Translations under genes and position numbers: made by a program
The notes under the pieces: generated by a model
Databases searched by the model: none
Seen by the model: only the letters and a program-made list of their open reading frames with translations
Told to the model about the DNA's origin: nothing
Part shown: piece after piece, positions 23,286 through 34,569 of the stretch
Position numbering within the stretch: the stretch's first letter is position 1
Layout of the letters: every line of letters begins with the position of its first letter
Source of the DNA: Formicarius rufipectus
Taxonomy: Eukaryota > Chordata > Aves > Passeriformes > Formicariidae
Assembly (NCBI GenBank): GCA_013399695.1
Contig: VXAU01004744.1
Location: forward strand, 231,429-295,428
DNA length: 64,000 nucleotides
Direction of reading: 5' to 3'

Positions 23286-24863
23286 GCCTTCTAGGAGTGT
23301 GACTAAGGCTAAATAGCCATAGGTGAAGTAGTAAATAAGATTAATCACACTAATTTTATAGCAGTAATAATTAAAATCAAATATTTCTTCTAAGCTTGTT
23401 AACGTTTTATGCCCTCTGAGGCTACCTGAGTAGTTTTTTATGGTCCCCAACACAAAGTTAAAGAATCAGCTGTCAGTTCCACTCTTAGGTTATAGGGAAG
23501 GAGGACTAAGGGGAAAGATGCAGCTAAAGCTTTGTTTGAAGGACAGGGATATGAGCTCCAATGTAGCCAAAGTCTTACAAGGAGCAAGTTGAATCTATTT
23601 CATTTGCTTTTCAGATTGGAGGTAGGAGGCAAGGGTAAAAGTGAAGAAAAAATTAGAAAGTGCTCTGCAAGTCTTGGAGGGTTAAGTGTTCAGCAGGAGA
23701 GAAGAACCTTTTGGAAGAAAGATTTTATGTGTATAGGGTGGTTCACTGGTGGCCATGACAGGTTCAATTTTAATCCTGCTAAAGCTACAGTTTGAGGTAG
23801 CTATTTCATATCTTAGCACTTCACCTGAACATTGATTTTCTTGCTTTTGACTTTGTCTAGACAGAGGTGAAGTAGGATTGAGCTGCTGGCTGCAGCACTC
23901 AGCTGGGAACTGCTACTGGGCATTCACGTCCTCCCAGGTACAGCAGAACAACTAACACGGGTTAGGAAAAAGAGAATAATTCATCTCAGAGAAATTTCAA
24001 AGGGGAAGAAAATGCCTCTTGGCTCACCTGTGAGTGCAAGTCTTCACATGGTCCTGTGCATTTGGACATAGCTGCATAACAGATTGTTACACCTTGAAGA
24101 CAAGAAGCATGTATGTTTGTAAGAGGTGCATGAGAGGACATGTGCTCTAAGGAATATAGTTATCACATCCTCCACAAATTGTGGTCTTTAATCCTCTCAG
24201 ATGGCAGGAAGCTGAGACTTTTTCCTGGTGACATCTTCAAGGCTCTTCCCTGACCAAAATGTTTTAAGACTCATCAGGTTTTAATGAGTATCAAGGATGT
24301 TTCCAACATAAGTATCTGAACCAGAAATCAAACAAAATCCTTCATCTGCAGTGAACCACTAAGAAGTTATTTTGTTGGCAGGAAGGAGTTATGATTTTGT
24401 GGCATTAAAAAGAGAAGTATCCTTTGATGTTGGGATTTAGGATTTTCCTGTGTTATGGCTGAGTGCATTTAAGTCCATACAGTGCTCAGTTCAATTGCCA
24501 AGATGTGGATGTAAATGCTCAGGATCCGTCTTGCCTCAATATTGAGAGAAGGCGCAGGTTTAAAGGCACAGTGAACTCTAGGAGGTCGCAAAGCTGCTAA
24601 AAGCCAGGAGCGTAATTCTCCTCTCATACAAGAGACTGGCTTCATCCAGGTAAACAAAAATATGTCAATGTCCAGCCCTGAATAAGAACAAAAAGCAGTT
24701 GTTACATAGAAATAAGATGTCAAAACACATAAAATTTTTTCTTTAGTTTGATGAGGGCTTTTTTTGGTGGTGTTTTTAGTGTGTGTGTGTGGGATTGTGT
24801 GTTTTTTGATCACTAGCTCCGGGCATTTGCAGCTCAAGAGAAGAGGAAGGGATGGGAGGTCTG
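23286..24863. other. No gene; one short (GT)n
   Basis: Contains a short GT microsatellite at 24779-24791. An 87-codon frame at 23532-23795 is unrecognised. The minus-strand 197-codon frame starting at 25062 runs through this stretch, but its first third is antisense CR1 and the rest has no recognisable motif. Confidence 0.5.
24779..24791 (+). repeat. (GT)6 microsatellite
   Basis: Six GT units, followed shortly by a further 'attgtgtgtt'. Confidence 0.85.
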
Positions 24864-24937
24864 TTTTTAAGGGGTCCTGCTTTTGTGATGAGTCATGAGC
24901 TTTTTTAAGGGGTGCTGCTTTTTGATTGATAAGAAGC
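24864..24937 (+). repeat. Imperfect tandem duplication at the CR1 5' junction
   Basis: Two copies of about 37 bases, 24864-24900 and 24901-24937, both start with TTTTTAAGGGGT-CTGCTTTT and end in A/G-rich sequence plus AGC. Both resemble the CR1 segment 'ggggtgctggttgatgagaagctcaacatgagc', so the duplication seems to have copied part of the LINE. Confidence 0.55.
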
Positions 24938-25536
24938 TCAATAGGGTCTGGCAATGTGTGCTTGCAGCCCAGAAAGCCAATGTGACCAGCAGGTCTAGGG
25001 AGCTGTTTCTGCCCCTCTCTCTGCTTTGCACTTGTGGCAAAGCTCCACCTGGAACTCTGCATCCAGCTCTGGGGTCACAACACAGTAGGAAGGTGGAGCT
25101 GCTGGAGTGAATCCAGAGGAGGGTCATGAAGCTGTCTAGAGGGTTGGAGAACCTCTCCTAAAATGGCAGGCTGAGAGAGTTGGGATTGTTCGGTCTGGAG
25201 AAGAGAAGGGCCTGGGGAGACCTTATAGCTCCTCCCAGTACCTAAAGTTGCTACAAGAGAGCTGGAGAGGGATTTTCTACAAGGGCATGTCGTAATAGAA
25301 CAAGGTGGAATCGCCTTAAACTGGCAGAGAGGAAGTTTAGGTTAGATATGAAGATGAAGTTCTTTACCAGGAAGGTGTTGAGGCGCTGGAACAGGTTGCC
25401 TTATCCCTGAAAGTATTCAGGACCAGGTTGTATGAGCAACCTGAGTGGATGGCATCTCTGCCCATGGTAGGAGGATTTGAGCTAAATGATCTTTCAGGTC
25501 CCTTCCAACCCAGATCATTCTATGAATCTGTGATTC
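24905..25536 (+). mobile_element. CR1 LINE, 3' end, longest copy in the window
   Basis: Successive blocks match the CR1 3' region: 'ggcaatgtgtgcttgcagcc' with 'cagaaagcc', 'gaccagcaggtctagggag', 'cacctggaactctgcatcca', 'gagaagggcctggggagacc', 'ttctttaccaggaaggtgtt', 'cccttccaaccca' and the terminal 'attctatgaatctgtgattc'. The end of the reverse-transcriptase frame would lie at the 5' side, but the copy is 5'-truncated and interrupted. From memory of the family, about 26 bases between 'agaaagccaa' and 'tgaccagcagg' are missing. It is non-autonomous and has no intact open frame. Confidence 0.92.
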
Positions 25537-28500
25537 CCAGTTGGTGCACCCATCTGGAGATGTCCAGTAAGTGAATGGCTGCAGAATGGGAACACATCAA
25601 TTAAAAACAGCTCATGTCCAGACGACTGCACAGGTGCTGCAGGGAGGCACCTGGGTATTAACGGATTAGCTCCACAATCATTTTTTATCCATATGAGATG
25701 CAAAGTGCAATTCCAACAGGACCTGTGACTTTTCAAATAAGTATAATTTATCCCAAGACCAAATTTTCTATAAAACACAGTCCAAATCTCATTTACACAA
25801 TGAGATCACCCACCTTAAGACAACTCTGCTCTGCATCTCCATTCAATCATTAGTCACCAATATAAAGCTAGCATGCTGGGTTTAAATCTTATCTACTTGG
25901 AACAGCTTGGAACAACTCTGGTATACTTACTGTTTTGAAATCAAATGTTTTTTGTGGCAAACAGTACTGCACATTACAATTCTTACCCTCCAGTGAGTCA
26001 GATCACCTCAGTGTTAGGGCTTGGAGTCTTAATGGGGCAGAGCATTGCAGCTCCATTGCCTCCACTACACATTTGCAATTAAAATTTTAGTTGGAGTTTC
26101 ACTTCACATGCCTACATTTCCACATAATGAGGGCTTTTCTGGCATTGCTCCCCCCTCCCCACCCCTTTTGTCTTCAAGAGCACACTCTTCCAGCAGGAGT
26201 CTTAAATATCAGAGCCCAGACTTGCAAAGATGTTTTGATAACTCAGTCTATCTCTGGAACACAGTGAGATTCACAGGGCTCCTAAATGAATGGAGGCTGT
26301 CGCAAGCTGACAAAAGTATCTGCCAAAAGCAATGCTTTGTATGGATTTTTTAGCTCATTTTCTCTCATTTCGTCTGTTTTCTGAAAGCAGAGAGGGTGAC
26401 CATTGTATCAAATGCAGACCAAAGGATCTCTTCTCCAAAAGCTGGACATCAGTGATTCTCAGAAAGTGTCAGGGTAAGATCACTGAGCACAGGCCCTTCT
26501 TCAATGTTAAAACAAGGTCTACCTTCACATTACCTTGAGTGGGAGTTAGGATCTCACACGGGCTAAGGTATAGTGCCTTCACAGGAATAGAGACATTTCA
26601 CTAAATACCCAAGATTTTATTTCTTCCAAATCTACATAAACCATTTATGATGGAAATGGAAATAAAATCTATATCTGTTAGTTCATGTCCCTTTCAGAGC
26701 AGTACTATTGTCTTCATCTCACATGTGGTTGCAGAGATGTACCGTCCAGAGGCATCATAGCTTCCTCTGCATGAGGTCTCCACTTATCACATTCCTTTAT
26801 TTTAGTAAAGAGAAAATAAGTTGCCAGTTCATATTAGCTAGATGGAATGAAAACATGCTTGGTATTCAAGATAGTGTAGTAATAATGGCTTACATTTATT
26901 TCTCTTTTACCAAGTTCAGGAGAGCAGTAAATAAAGATAAGTCTGAAAGTAAGAGACCCATTAAAAATTAGCACACATACTGATCTGGGAGGATTGGTCA
27001 ACCAAATATTCTTCCAAGCACTCTGAACACTTTTCCCTTCCTAGATGCCCTGAGTTTGTACAAGAGAGAAAGCAAGCTCTGCTGGCTCTGGGGTGCAGCA
27101 CACGGAGTTCTCATGGGTGCTCTGCTGACACCAGTGAAGTTCCCACAGCCCTGCTGCTACATCCTGCAGACAGGAGTCCACCAGCACTACCCACCAAAAC
27201 ATTAAATCCTAGGCTTTAATTCAGTTATTACAGTGTAGCCCTGTTGACACTGGAGACCACAAAGAGAGACCATGGCAGCAGCAGTACCTGAGCATTCCCT
27301 TGCTCCCTCAGCTTTGCTGTGTCCCCTGCCCAGGACTAGAGGGTACATTATAAAGGTCATGCTTCTACAATCCCCCATTTAAAGGCCTTAGGAAGAAGAA
27401 AGCTCTAGCTGCACACAAAAGTGAACAACATTTCTCTGCTTGCACACATCAGTCTTAACTTACTTTAAATGTTGACACAAATCTATTCAGCATTACAAAT
27501 GCAAACTACTTATTTTTGTTTTCTTCTATTTCAACAGGATAGGCCAAGAAAGGACTTTTATCCCATTTCCTACTCCACAGGGCTATGCATGGTGCTCTTT
27601 GAGTCATAAACAAAACATTATCAGCTTGAACTACTTTAGAGTTTCCTCATTTTGTTTGTTCAAAGACAAAGTTACCCGATTGACTATGCTTGGGTTATCT
27701 GGAAGCAGCCTGCAATGTGCTAGCTGAGTGCTTTGACCTTTTGCATTTTCTGGAGTTGATTGGTTTGGCCATCCATCTTCTTCACTTGTTGAAACCCTCA
27801 CTTAGCAAAGAAAGGCCAACAGCCAAGTCTGCGTGAAAAATGTGATGCAAAAGGAATCAATTAAGAGGAAGGCATATTTCATTGTGTTTCCCATAGACAT
27901 TGAAGATTATGTAGAATTTGAAAAGTTGCCTGAGGTGCCTGGACCTCACAATTGCTGACAAATTATGACTATATTACAATATTTTGATAAATCTTTTTGG
28001 GAAAAATAATAATCTTATGTGATCCCATCACCCCTGTACAAAGTAGTTAATATTCCTGTTTCTTACAATGATCTAACTTCTACTGTTGGTCTTTCCAGTT
28101 TCTTTCTGACTACCTTGCCAACTCCTTTAATTTAACAGAGCTAAACCCAAACTCTGTATTTTCCTTGTCTAACCTCCTGCAACTATCACTTTTTCTCAGG
28201 AATATTCCCAGGCATATGAAGAGGGGAAAAAAAGATAGAGATGAAAGAGGTGACACAGAGTTAGGAATTTAATCCCAGTTTTCAGGCAAGGCTCTCCAGA
28301 GTATGCCCACTCTGCTGTGCCATGTACACATTCAGACTTGCCACATTCCCAGCTCCCAAATCCTGAACAAATGCAGCGGTCAGCGCTATCTTTGTTTTAC
28401 CAGTAACATTTCTAGGCATGGGTACCAAAGCAGCCCTAGGCTTCTAGATTTGCCCTTTCCAAACAAGGACACTAAGCACAGGGCTAAAGAGCAACTAAAA

Positions 28501-28582
28501 CTCCCATTTACTCAGTAACCCTTGGATCCACGACTTCTCCACTGCAGTGTGACACAGAGGGGTAGAGGATGTCCTTTGGGCA
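25537..28582. other. No gene recognised
   Basis: Open frames here are at most 102 codons (26045-26353) and unrecognised. From 27.0 to 28.3 kb there is no frame of 60 codons. No repeat family identified. Confidence 0.55.
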
Positions 28583-28672
28583 GAGTAACCCATAGCCTGA
28601 TGGTCAGGGTACCCTCCTGAGCAGCAAGAGGTCTAGATTTGAACTCCCTCAGGCTCAGGGTAGATCTTAACC
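28583..28672 (+). mobile_element. tRNA-derived SINE relic (MIR/CORE-like head)
   Basis: TAGCCTGATGGTCAGGG (from 28593) resembles a pol III A box of the TAGCCTAGTGGTTAGGG type. Some 43 bases later GATTTGAACTC (28636-28646) resembles a B box (GGTTCGAATCC). Spacing and flanks ('agcaagaggtctag') fit the tRNA-like head of old amniote SINEs such as MIR. No target-site duplication survives. It is not a tRNA gene, because the stems are not preserved. Confidence 0.5.
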
Positions 28673-31600
28673 TGCATGTAAAACTTGCCTGGACAAATAC
28701 TATTTATAAAAGACTATCAAGTCCATGGATGTGAAGGGCTGCATTTATTCCAATCATATTTTACAGGGAGAGAGTCCTTCAAATATAAAGGAGGTGTAGA
28801 GAATATCACAAACCTCTACAAAAGGGGGTTTATGAAAGTGATTCAAGCTTTATTGGCCTTGAACATAGGTGAAAAAACTCAATGTAAAAGAAATTCAAAC
28901 ACCAAAAAAGTAAATTTTTAAGTGTACATGCATAACAATTTGTGCTGAAATTTTGGCAGTCCTGTCCAGACAGAAATATGGCATTTGGATGTCTCAACAC
29001 AGTTACCCAGTCTCAAAAGTTATGACTAATTTCTAGCAGTTAGTGGGAAAGAATTGGATAAGAAAAGGCCAGGACAGGAATTGTACTGAATAAATGCAAT
29101 GCATAACTAGGAAGAAAAATGCATTAACAAAATATGCATTTACTTTATCTGCTGAGACTGGCTTGAATGAATGGTGAAACTAAAAAAGTCCCTTACCTGA
29201 AGAGGTGCAACTTTTCTACATAATTAAGGAAATGTCCTACCTTCCAGCCCAGCAGTGTGGCCCTTGGTCTGTGCTTCTCTCAGGCAGAAAGAGCAGCTGC
29301 CAAGTGCGTCTTGGGGATCATGCCATGAGACACTCAGCCAGCCAGTCTTTAGTGCTATCTTCAGAACCCAGCAAATATCAGCCTTGCACACAAGGCACCA
29401 TATGGTTCTCCCTGACTGCACATACAACTGCCTTGGGTTTGAAGAAAGCATTATCTGGCACTCTCCTGCAAATGATTCAAGGGTTACTCCAGGATAAAAT
29501 GGCAATTGCTCATGAACATCAAACAGTACATATGGATACGCATGGATATTAATTTCTGCTGTTCTTTCTCTGATCGACTTCCTTTCCGGTTGCTAAACTG
29601 CTATCAGAGGGTAGCATTTCTTTTTTTAAAAAATGCTCTTTAATTTAATGGAAAGAGGATTCTTTTAATTTTTAATTGACACCATCCCCCAAAGCTAAGA
29701 CAAAACTAACGCAGGGAGGCTGAAGCTTCATTAATTACAGATGGCCCCATTGTACAGCAGTGGAGCAGGATGCAGATTGCTCTACCAGCAAAAATTTAAC
29801 TAAAAGGATTCGGCATTTAAAAAAAAAAATCATTTATGCTCAGTCTTTTTGGAAAGTCTGGAAAGAACCATGCCATTAAATTTCTGTTAATAAAACTTTA
29901 TTGTCTATGGATGCATTTCCAAGTGAGTAGACTGCTGGCTCTACACATTTCCTGACCTATACAAGTTCTCTGACACTAATGGTAACAAAATATAGCTGCT
30001 AACTTTCTGAAATGAAATTTCTGATTAAGAGCAAACAAATCATTGCTGTAACAATTATCGTGACTACCTAAACTTGATGAGGTAGCATAATATCAGTGAC
30101 CAGAATGAGCAATTTATCTCAAAAAGCTGGAACTTTTGACTTTGTTAGCAGAAAAATCTGTCTTCATGCATTCAGAGATGTACCAGAAAGATCAGAAGTT
30201 TAAGTTAACAACTTCAGCAGGTGCAGCTGAAGGTTTTAATGCTTATTCTATATCTCCAAGATGTGTTGCTATGGTGGAGACCTACTGCCACCTTTGTGTG
30301 ACCAAGTATTGTTCTTAACAGAAGACTTGGGATCAGATCATGGTGGCCCATGAATGTATGGGGTTTAAATATACAGGAACTGGGGAATGAGCTATGACAG
30401 GGTGCAATCCAAAATACAGACTGATCTTATCTAGCAGTTCTCTGCTACCAAAATGGGGTGTCTGGCCCCCAGCACCCTTCTCTGCTAAACTGTGTGCTTC
30501 CATTGCTGGTCCTCCCACTTGATGGATACCTCTGTTGGAAGACTCAACATGTTAATCTGGCACAAACTCCCCCAGTAAGAAGTTACATTTCTCTGCTGTC
30601 AAATTAAGAAGGTGAAAGAGTCACTGAAGGACCCAGAGTACATCAAAAGTGGTGCAAAGAGCCACGACCCAGAGCAGGGATGGAGGGACTCCCTACAGAA
30701 GGATGTGTGGGCCACTGGCCTTGGAAGTGCCCACCTGTGTCAGAAAGCGGGTTAGATCTGGGTGGCTGAATATGTTGCCTCTCTCTAGAATCACCACCCT
30801 TTTCTCTGCAGGCTGCCCAGCCCAGAGCAAGTGGCAGTGGCCTGTGCTATGGGCTGTACAAGATGCTGCAGTTCTTGGTACAGTCCAGTTTTCAGAAATG
30901 TGGCTGGAGGCAGTGATACCGCAACCCCTTGCTGAGACAGGGAGTGCACAGACTTTCCTGGTTAGTGGGATTTGATTTAGGTTTGCAGAATGTTTTTCAC
31001 TGAATTAAAGAAACAGAGACCAGAATAGATGAGTCTTCATTCTGGGTTCTTATTGGAGTGCCTCAAGCAGAAGATACTTCAACATCACATCCTCCTCCCG
31101 TGGTGCTCTGGCTCTCAGGATCCCCTTCTGTGGGAGAGATGGAGACTGCTCAGCCTGGCTGCTGGGGCACTGCACTCTCATAGCAGAACCTGGTGCCTGG
31201 ATAAAGCAAAGCATGGTGAAGATGGAGGAAACAGCAGTGGGGAGCAGTCCAAAACTGGATGGTGGGATGATGTGGTTTTAGCCAGCCCATGGGAACAACA
31301 GTCCACATGCGTGGCCAAATGGCATTAGAGGAAAAAGGAGCAGGAAGAGGAGGAGTGTTAGCATTCTCCTTGCTGTTGCCAGGGACAAGTGCCTCTCCAG
31401 CTTCACTGCCTGGGGCTGGGAGACAGCCAGAGGCTGGGACCTCCCTTCTCTATCCTTACCCAGCCCTCCAGCTCAGCCTTCACTGCTTGGAAATGAAGGT
31501 ACAAATGTAATGTGAAGAGCAGCAAGGAATTTGGAAAATCATGGAACACAACAGAAGTTGGAGTGGTAACAAGCTCGGCAAGCTGCAAAGCCCATCATGG

Positions 31601-33232
31601 CCATGCCCTGTTCCCATCTAAGGCAGGGGGCTGTTTAACTAACTCACCGTGGCAAAGAGGAGAGCATGCAGACTTAGATGAAAAAGCATATCTGTTTGGA
31701 TATGAAAGTCTAAAAGGAAAATTCCAGTCTTATGTACCCTTATTTTTTTAGCTTCGTGTGTGTGTGCTTCCTAACCTATTGCTAATTCAGTCCATCTATA
31801 GTGAATAAACAGATCAGTATTCTGGAATGTGTTTTTAATTACAGTGTTGTTTCTTTTTAATGATGAAAAATGAGGATGTCCTTTCTCTGTCCAATGTGAC
31901 CTGTTTTCTATAGGATTTCTATTTTAAAAGTTTCCAAATATCTTTCTTTTCTTGTTCCAAAATGTCTCTGTTCTCCACCCCTTATATTTCCTGTACAGCA
32001 TTTTAACTCCAATTGTAACTAATTGCCCTATGAGTATATTATCCCATATGAGAGAGATCTTTAATTTCCATAGTGCTGTTTTCCAAAGTTTTATGAAGTT
32101 TCCCAAGTGACTCCAGCCAAACAACTCAGAAGTAATAGTGCTGCAAGGCAAAAGAATTACATCATTAGGAATTGCTAAGAAATCATGGGCTCTATGTCTT
32201 TTTGCACTAATATATCTTTGTGCCTCTCTGCAGCATTTAAATGGGCTCATTACGGGTTGCTCTGCCAGCACAGAAATATCTGAGTGGACTCACACATAAA
32301 AGGCTCATCTTTGAGAAGCACAATTACTTTGGTTCCCAAATAGCCCCAAATGCAGAGAGCACAGCCATGGCTTTAATGATCATTCTTTGACACCTTCTCT
32401 GCCACTAAAAGCCTGTTCTTAGAGTTAGAATGGAGCACCTGAAAACTGGAATGATTTTCTTAGAGCATTTTAATATTTTTAAGCATCGCTGGATGGGATG
32501 TTCCCTTGCCCACATCCAGCTGCTGGTGAAGTCAGCAGGGAGAATCCCACCAGCATCAGGGGCATGTGAGCTGGGAGGCAGAAGTACATCACACTGTGCA
32601 CAGGTCTATACTCCCACCTGGACTTGCTCCGCCATCCAGAGCCAGCACCAGAACATGTGGCATTTGGCAGCACTTTCACAAAGCCAAAGTCCATCACAGT
32701 GAGGGACAGGCTACTCCTGGCCCCAGGTGTGCTCCTGATGCTGATGTTGAGTACACAGAGAAGTGGTAACTTTTAGAGGGGTTGAAGTATCAAATGGGTT
32801 TGAACATCACTTGCTAAGAAAGAAGTAATTTTTTTCTTGTAACTTCTTAGTTAAAATTAGTATTTCCCCTCTCCAACATAACATAAAGCCATGATTACAG
32901 CTTACTGTACCAAGGAACTTTATACATAATCACACCAAGAGAGTGTGGCTTAATCTTTCCACTTGTATACATATATACAAGGAGATAATCCCCTTACTGC
33001 TTCCCTCTATTTCCCACATAAGCTAAATTATTCTTTCCATCTCTATACTAGAATTTCTATGTGTGTACAGGTTTTACCCTCAAAAAAGGAATCAACTATA
33101 TTCAAGTGCTCCCATTTGACACCTTTCAGTATTGGGTTAAAAAGTCTAGATAATGGTTTTGCAGCTCATGGTTTGTTTTGATTTGATTGACAATTGGGAG
33201 AACAATTGGGTGAAGCTGCTTTGAAATACTTT
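28673..33232. other. No gene recognised
   Basis: Includes frames of 115 codons at 29205-29552 (plus) and 31924-32271 (minus), 108 codons at 30649-30975 and 99 codons at 31029-31328. None carries a motif I know, and most overlap frames on the other strand. Confidence 0.5.
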
Positions 33233-33267
33233 TCTCTCTCTTTTTTTTTTTTTTAAATTTTTTTTTT
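33233..33267. repeat. T-rich low-complexity tract
   Basis: A short CT stretch followed by T runs at 33241-33254 and 33258-33267, separated by AAA. Confidence 0.8.
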
Positions 33268-34556
33268 AAAGCAAAAACAGAATTAGAAATGGAGGAGGAT
33301 GGAAGAGCTGCTTTGAGTTGGACAGATACTGATGTTAAAGGACTATGAAACAAAAATGGTTTCCCTGTCATGAAGTGTAGGAGATAACTCTTTCCTCTGC
33401 TTCAGAGTATTGGACTACATCCCTCCCTCCAAGAAAACATCCTGATGTTCAGCTGTGAGAATATCCTTGGGTGGATCCTCTGACTCTTGCTGACTTTTAA
33501 GTACAGCTTCACAGACTAGGTGAAGGGAAGATTAGTTTATCATTTAGAGGGTGAGGACACTCCCCAGTGATGGGGGAGGCTCCAGATCCCTGTGAATCTC
33601 TCTCTGATTCAAAGAAAAATCTCAGTATGAGTTCATGGATTCACATCTGCTGCTTCAAAATTATTTTATTTCAGTAATATATGATTTGTTCCCCCACCCC
33701 CTGCTCAAAGAAAAAGCACAGAAAGCAGAGTACTCTGCTTAGCTGTATTCCAGATAATCTGCCTCTTAGTTTGTTGTCTACTTTTAAAGTTCTGGAAAAA
33801 ACCCAGACAACCAGAAAAGGGTGATATAAAAGCAAATTCGCTAATGTCGGTAGGATTCCATGGTGACAAATGATCGAATCAGTACTCCCAAGTCACTCAC
33901 GGAGGAGTGTCGGCTGCTGAGCAGTGTGGGGCAAGTTCTCTCGAGCAGACGTGTTGCATCACGGAAGGGAAGATCTGGCTTGCTGTGCTCAGGGCGGGGG
34001 AGTGTGCAGATGTGAAGGTGTGGGGGCTGTGGGGATGTGAGGAGGTGATAGCCTCCTTCCTGACATGGAACCCCCTCACAGCTCCGGAGCTCCACAGACA
34101 CATCTCTCCTGTGTGCCTGCGGCTGACTCTGGTTCCCTCTGCAGCTTCAGCCCCCGCAACAGCCACCCAACCATTTTACTGTGAACTAATTAAACCCGAC
34201 CCCATTAGAAAAAAACCCAAAACAACAACAACCAAACAAACAAACCCAGCAGGAAACTGGTTGTGCTTGTAGCAGCTTGTTTGCTGCCCCAGACGAGCAG
34301 GCTTTAGGAGCAGGGCTGGGCTTCGTCTTTAGGGAAGCTCTGGCGTTCCTGTGTGCTCTCTTTGTGCTCTCTTTACTGCCCAGAAACAGTCCTTACAAAG
34401 GACTGAAACGTAAACTCCTCCCGCACTCCCAAGCAGAGTGAGCAAGGTAAATCAGAGGGAATACTTTTTCCCCAAGGCGAGTTAAAAGCCCTTCCATCCC
34501 CGGAGGCATCCCCTAGCCCCAGCAAGCCCAAAGTTCTCTCGTTTTCTGCCTCTTAT
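33268..34556. other. No gene; GC-richer patch near 33.9-34.5 kb
   Basis: About 33.9-34.5 kb is richer in GC and CpG than its surroundings and contains a 121-codon frame (33907-34272) without recognisable domains. A perfect tandem pair of the 11-mer TGTGCTCTCTT lies at 34352-34373. AGCAAG|GTAAAT near 34447 resembles a splice donor without a clear acceptor partner. Confidence 0.45.
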
Positions 34557-34569
34557 TGCCCTCTGGTGG
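34557..34569 (-). promoter_or_regulatory. CTCF-like motif, full core match
   Basis: The minus strand reads CCACCAGAGGGCA, which fits CCASYAGRKGGCR at every position. It lies at the edge of the GC-richer patch. CTCF organises chromatin loops and insulators in birds as in mammals. Whether this site is bound cannot be told from the sequence. Confidence 0.5.

Noticed and set aside
24469..25062. 197-codon minus-strand open frame, the longest in the window
   Set aside because: Its N-terminal third is antisense to a CR1 LINE and part of the rest reads through a GT microsatellite (poly-His/Thr stretch). No domain is recognisable.
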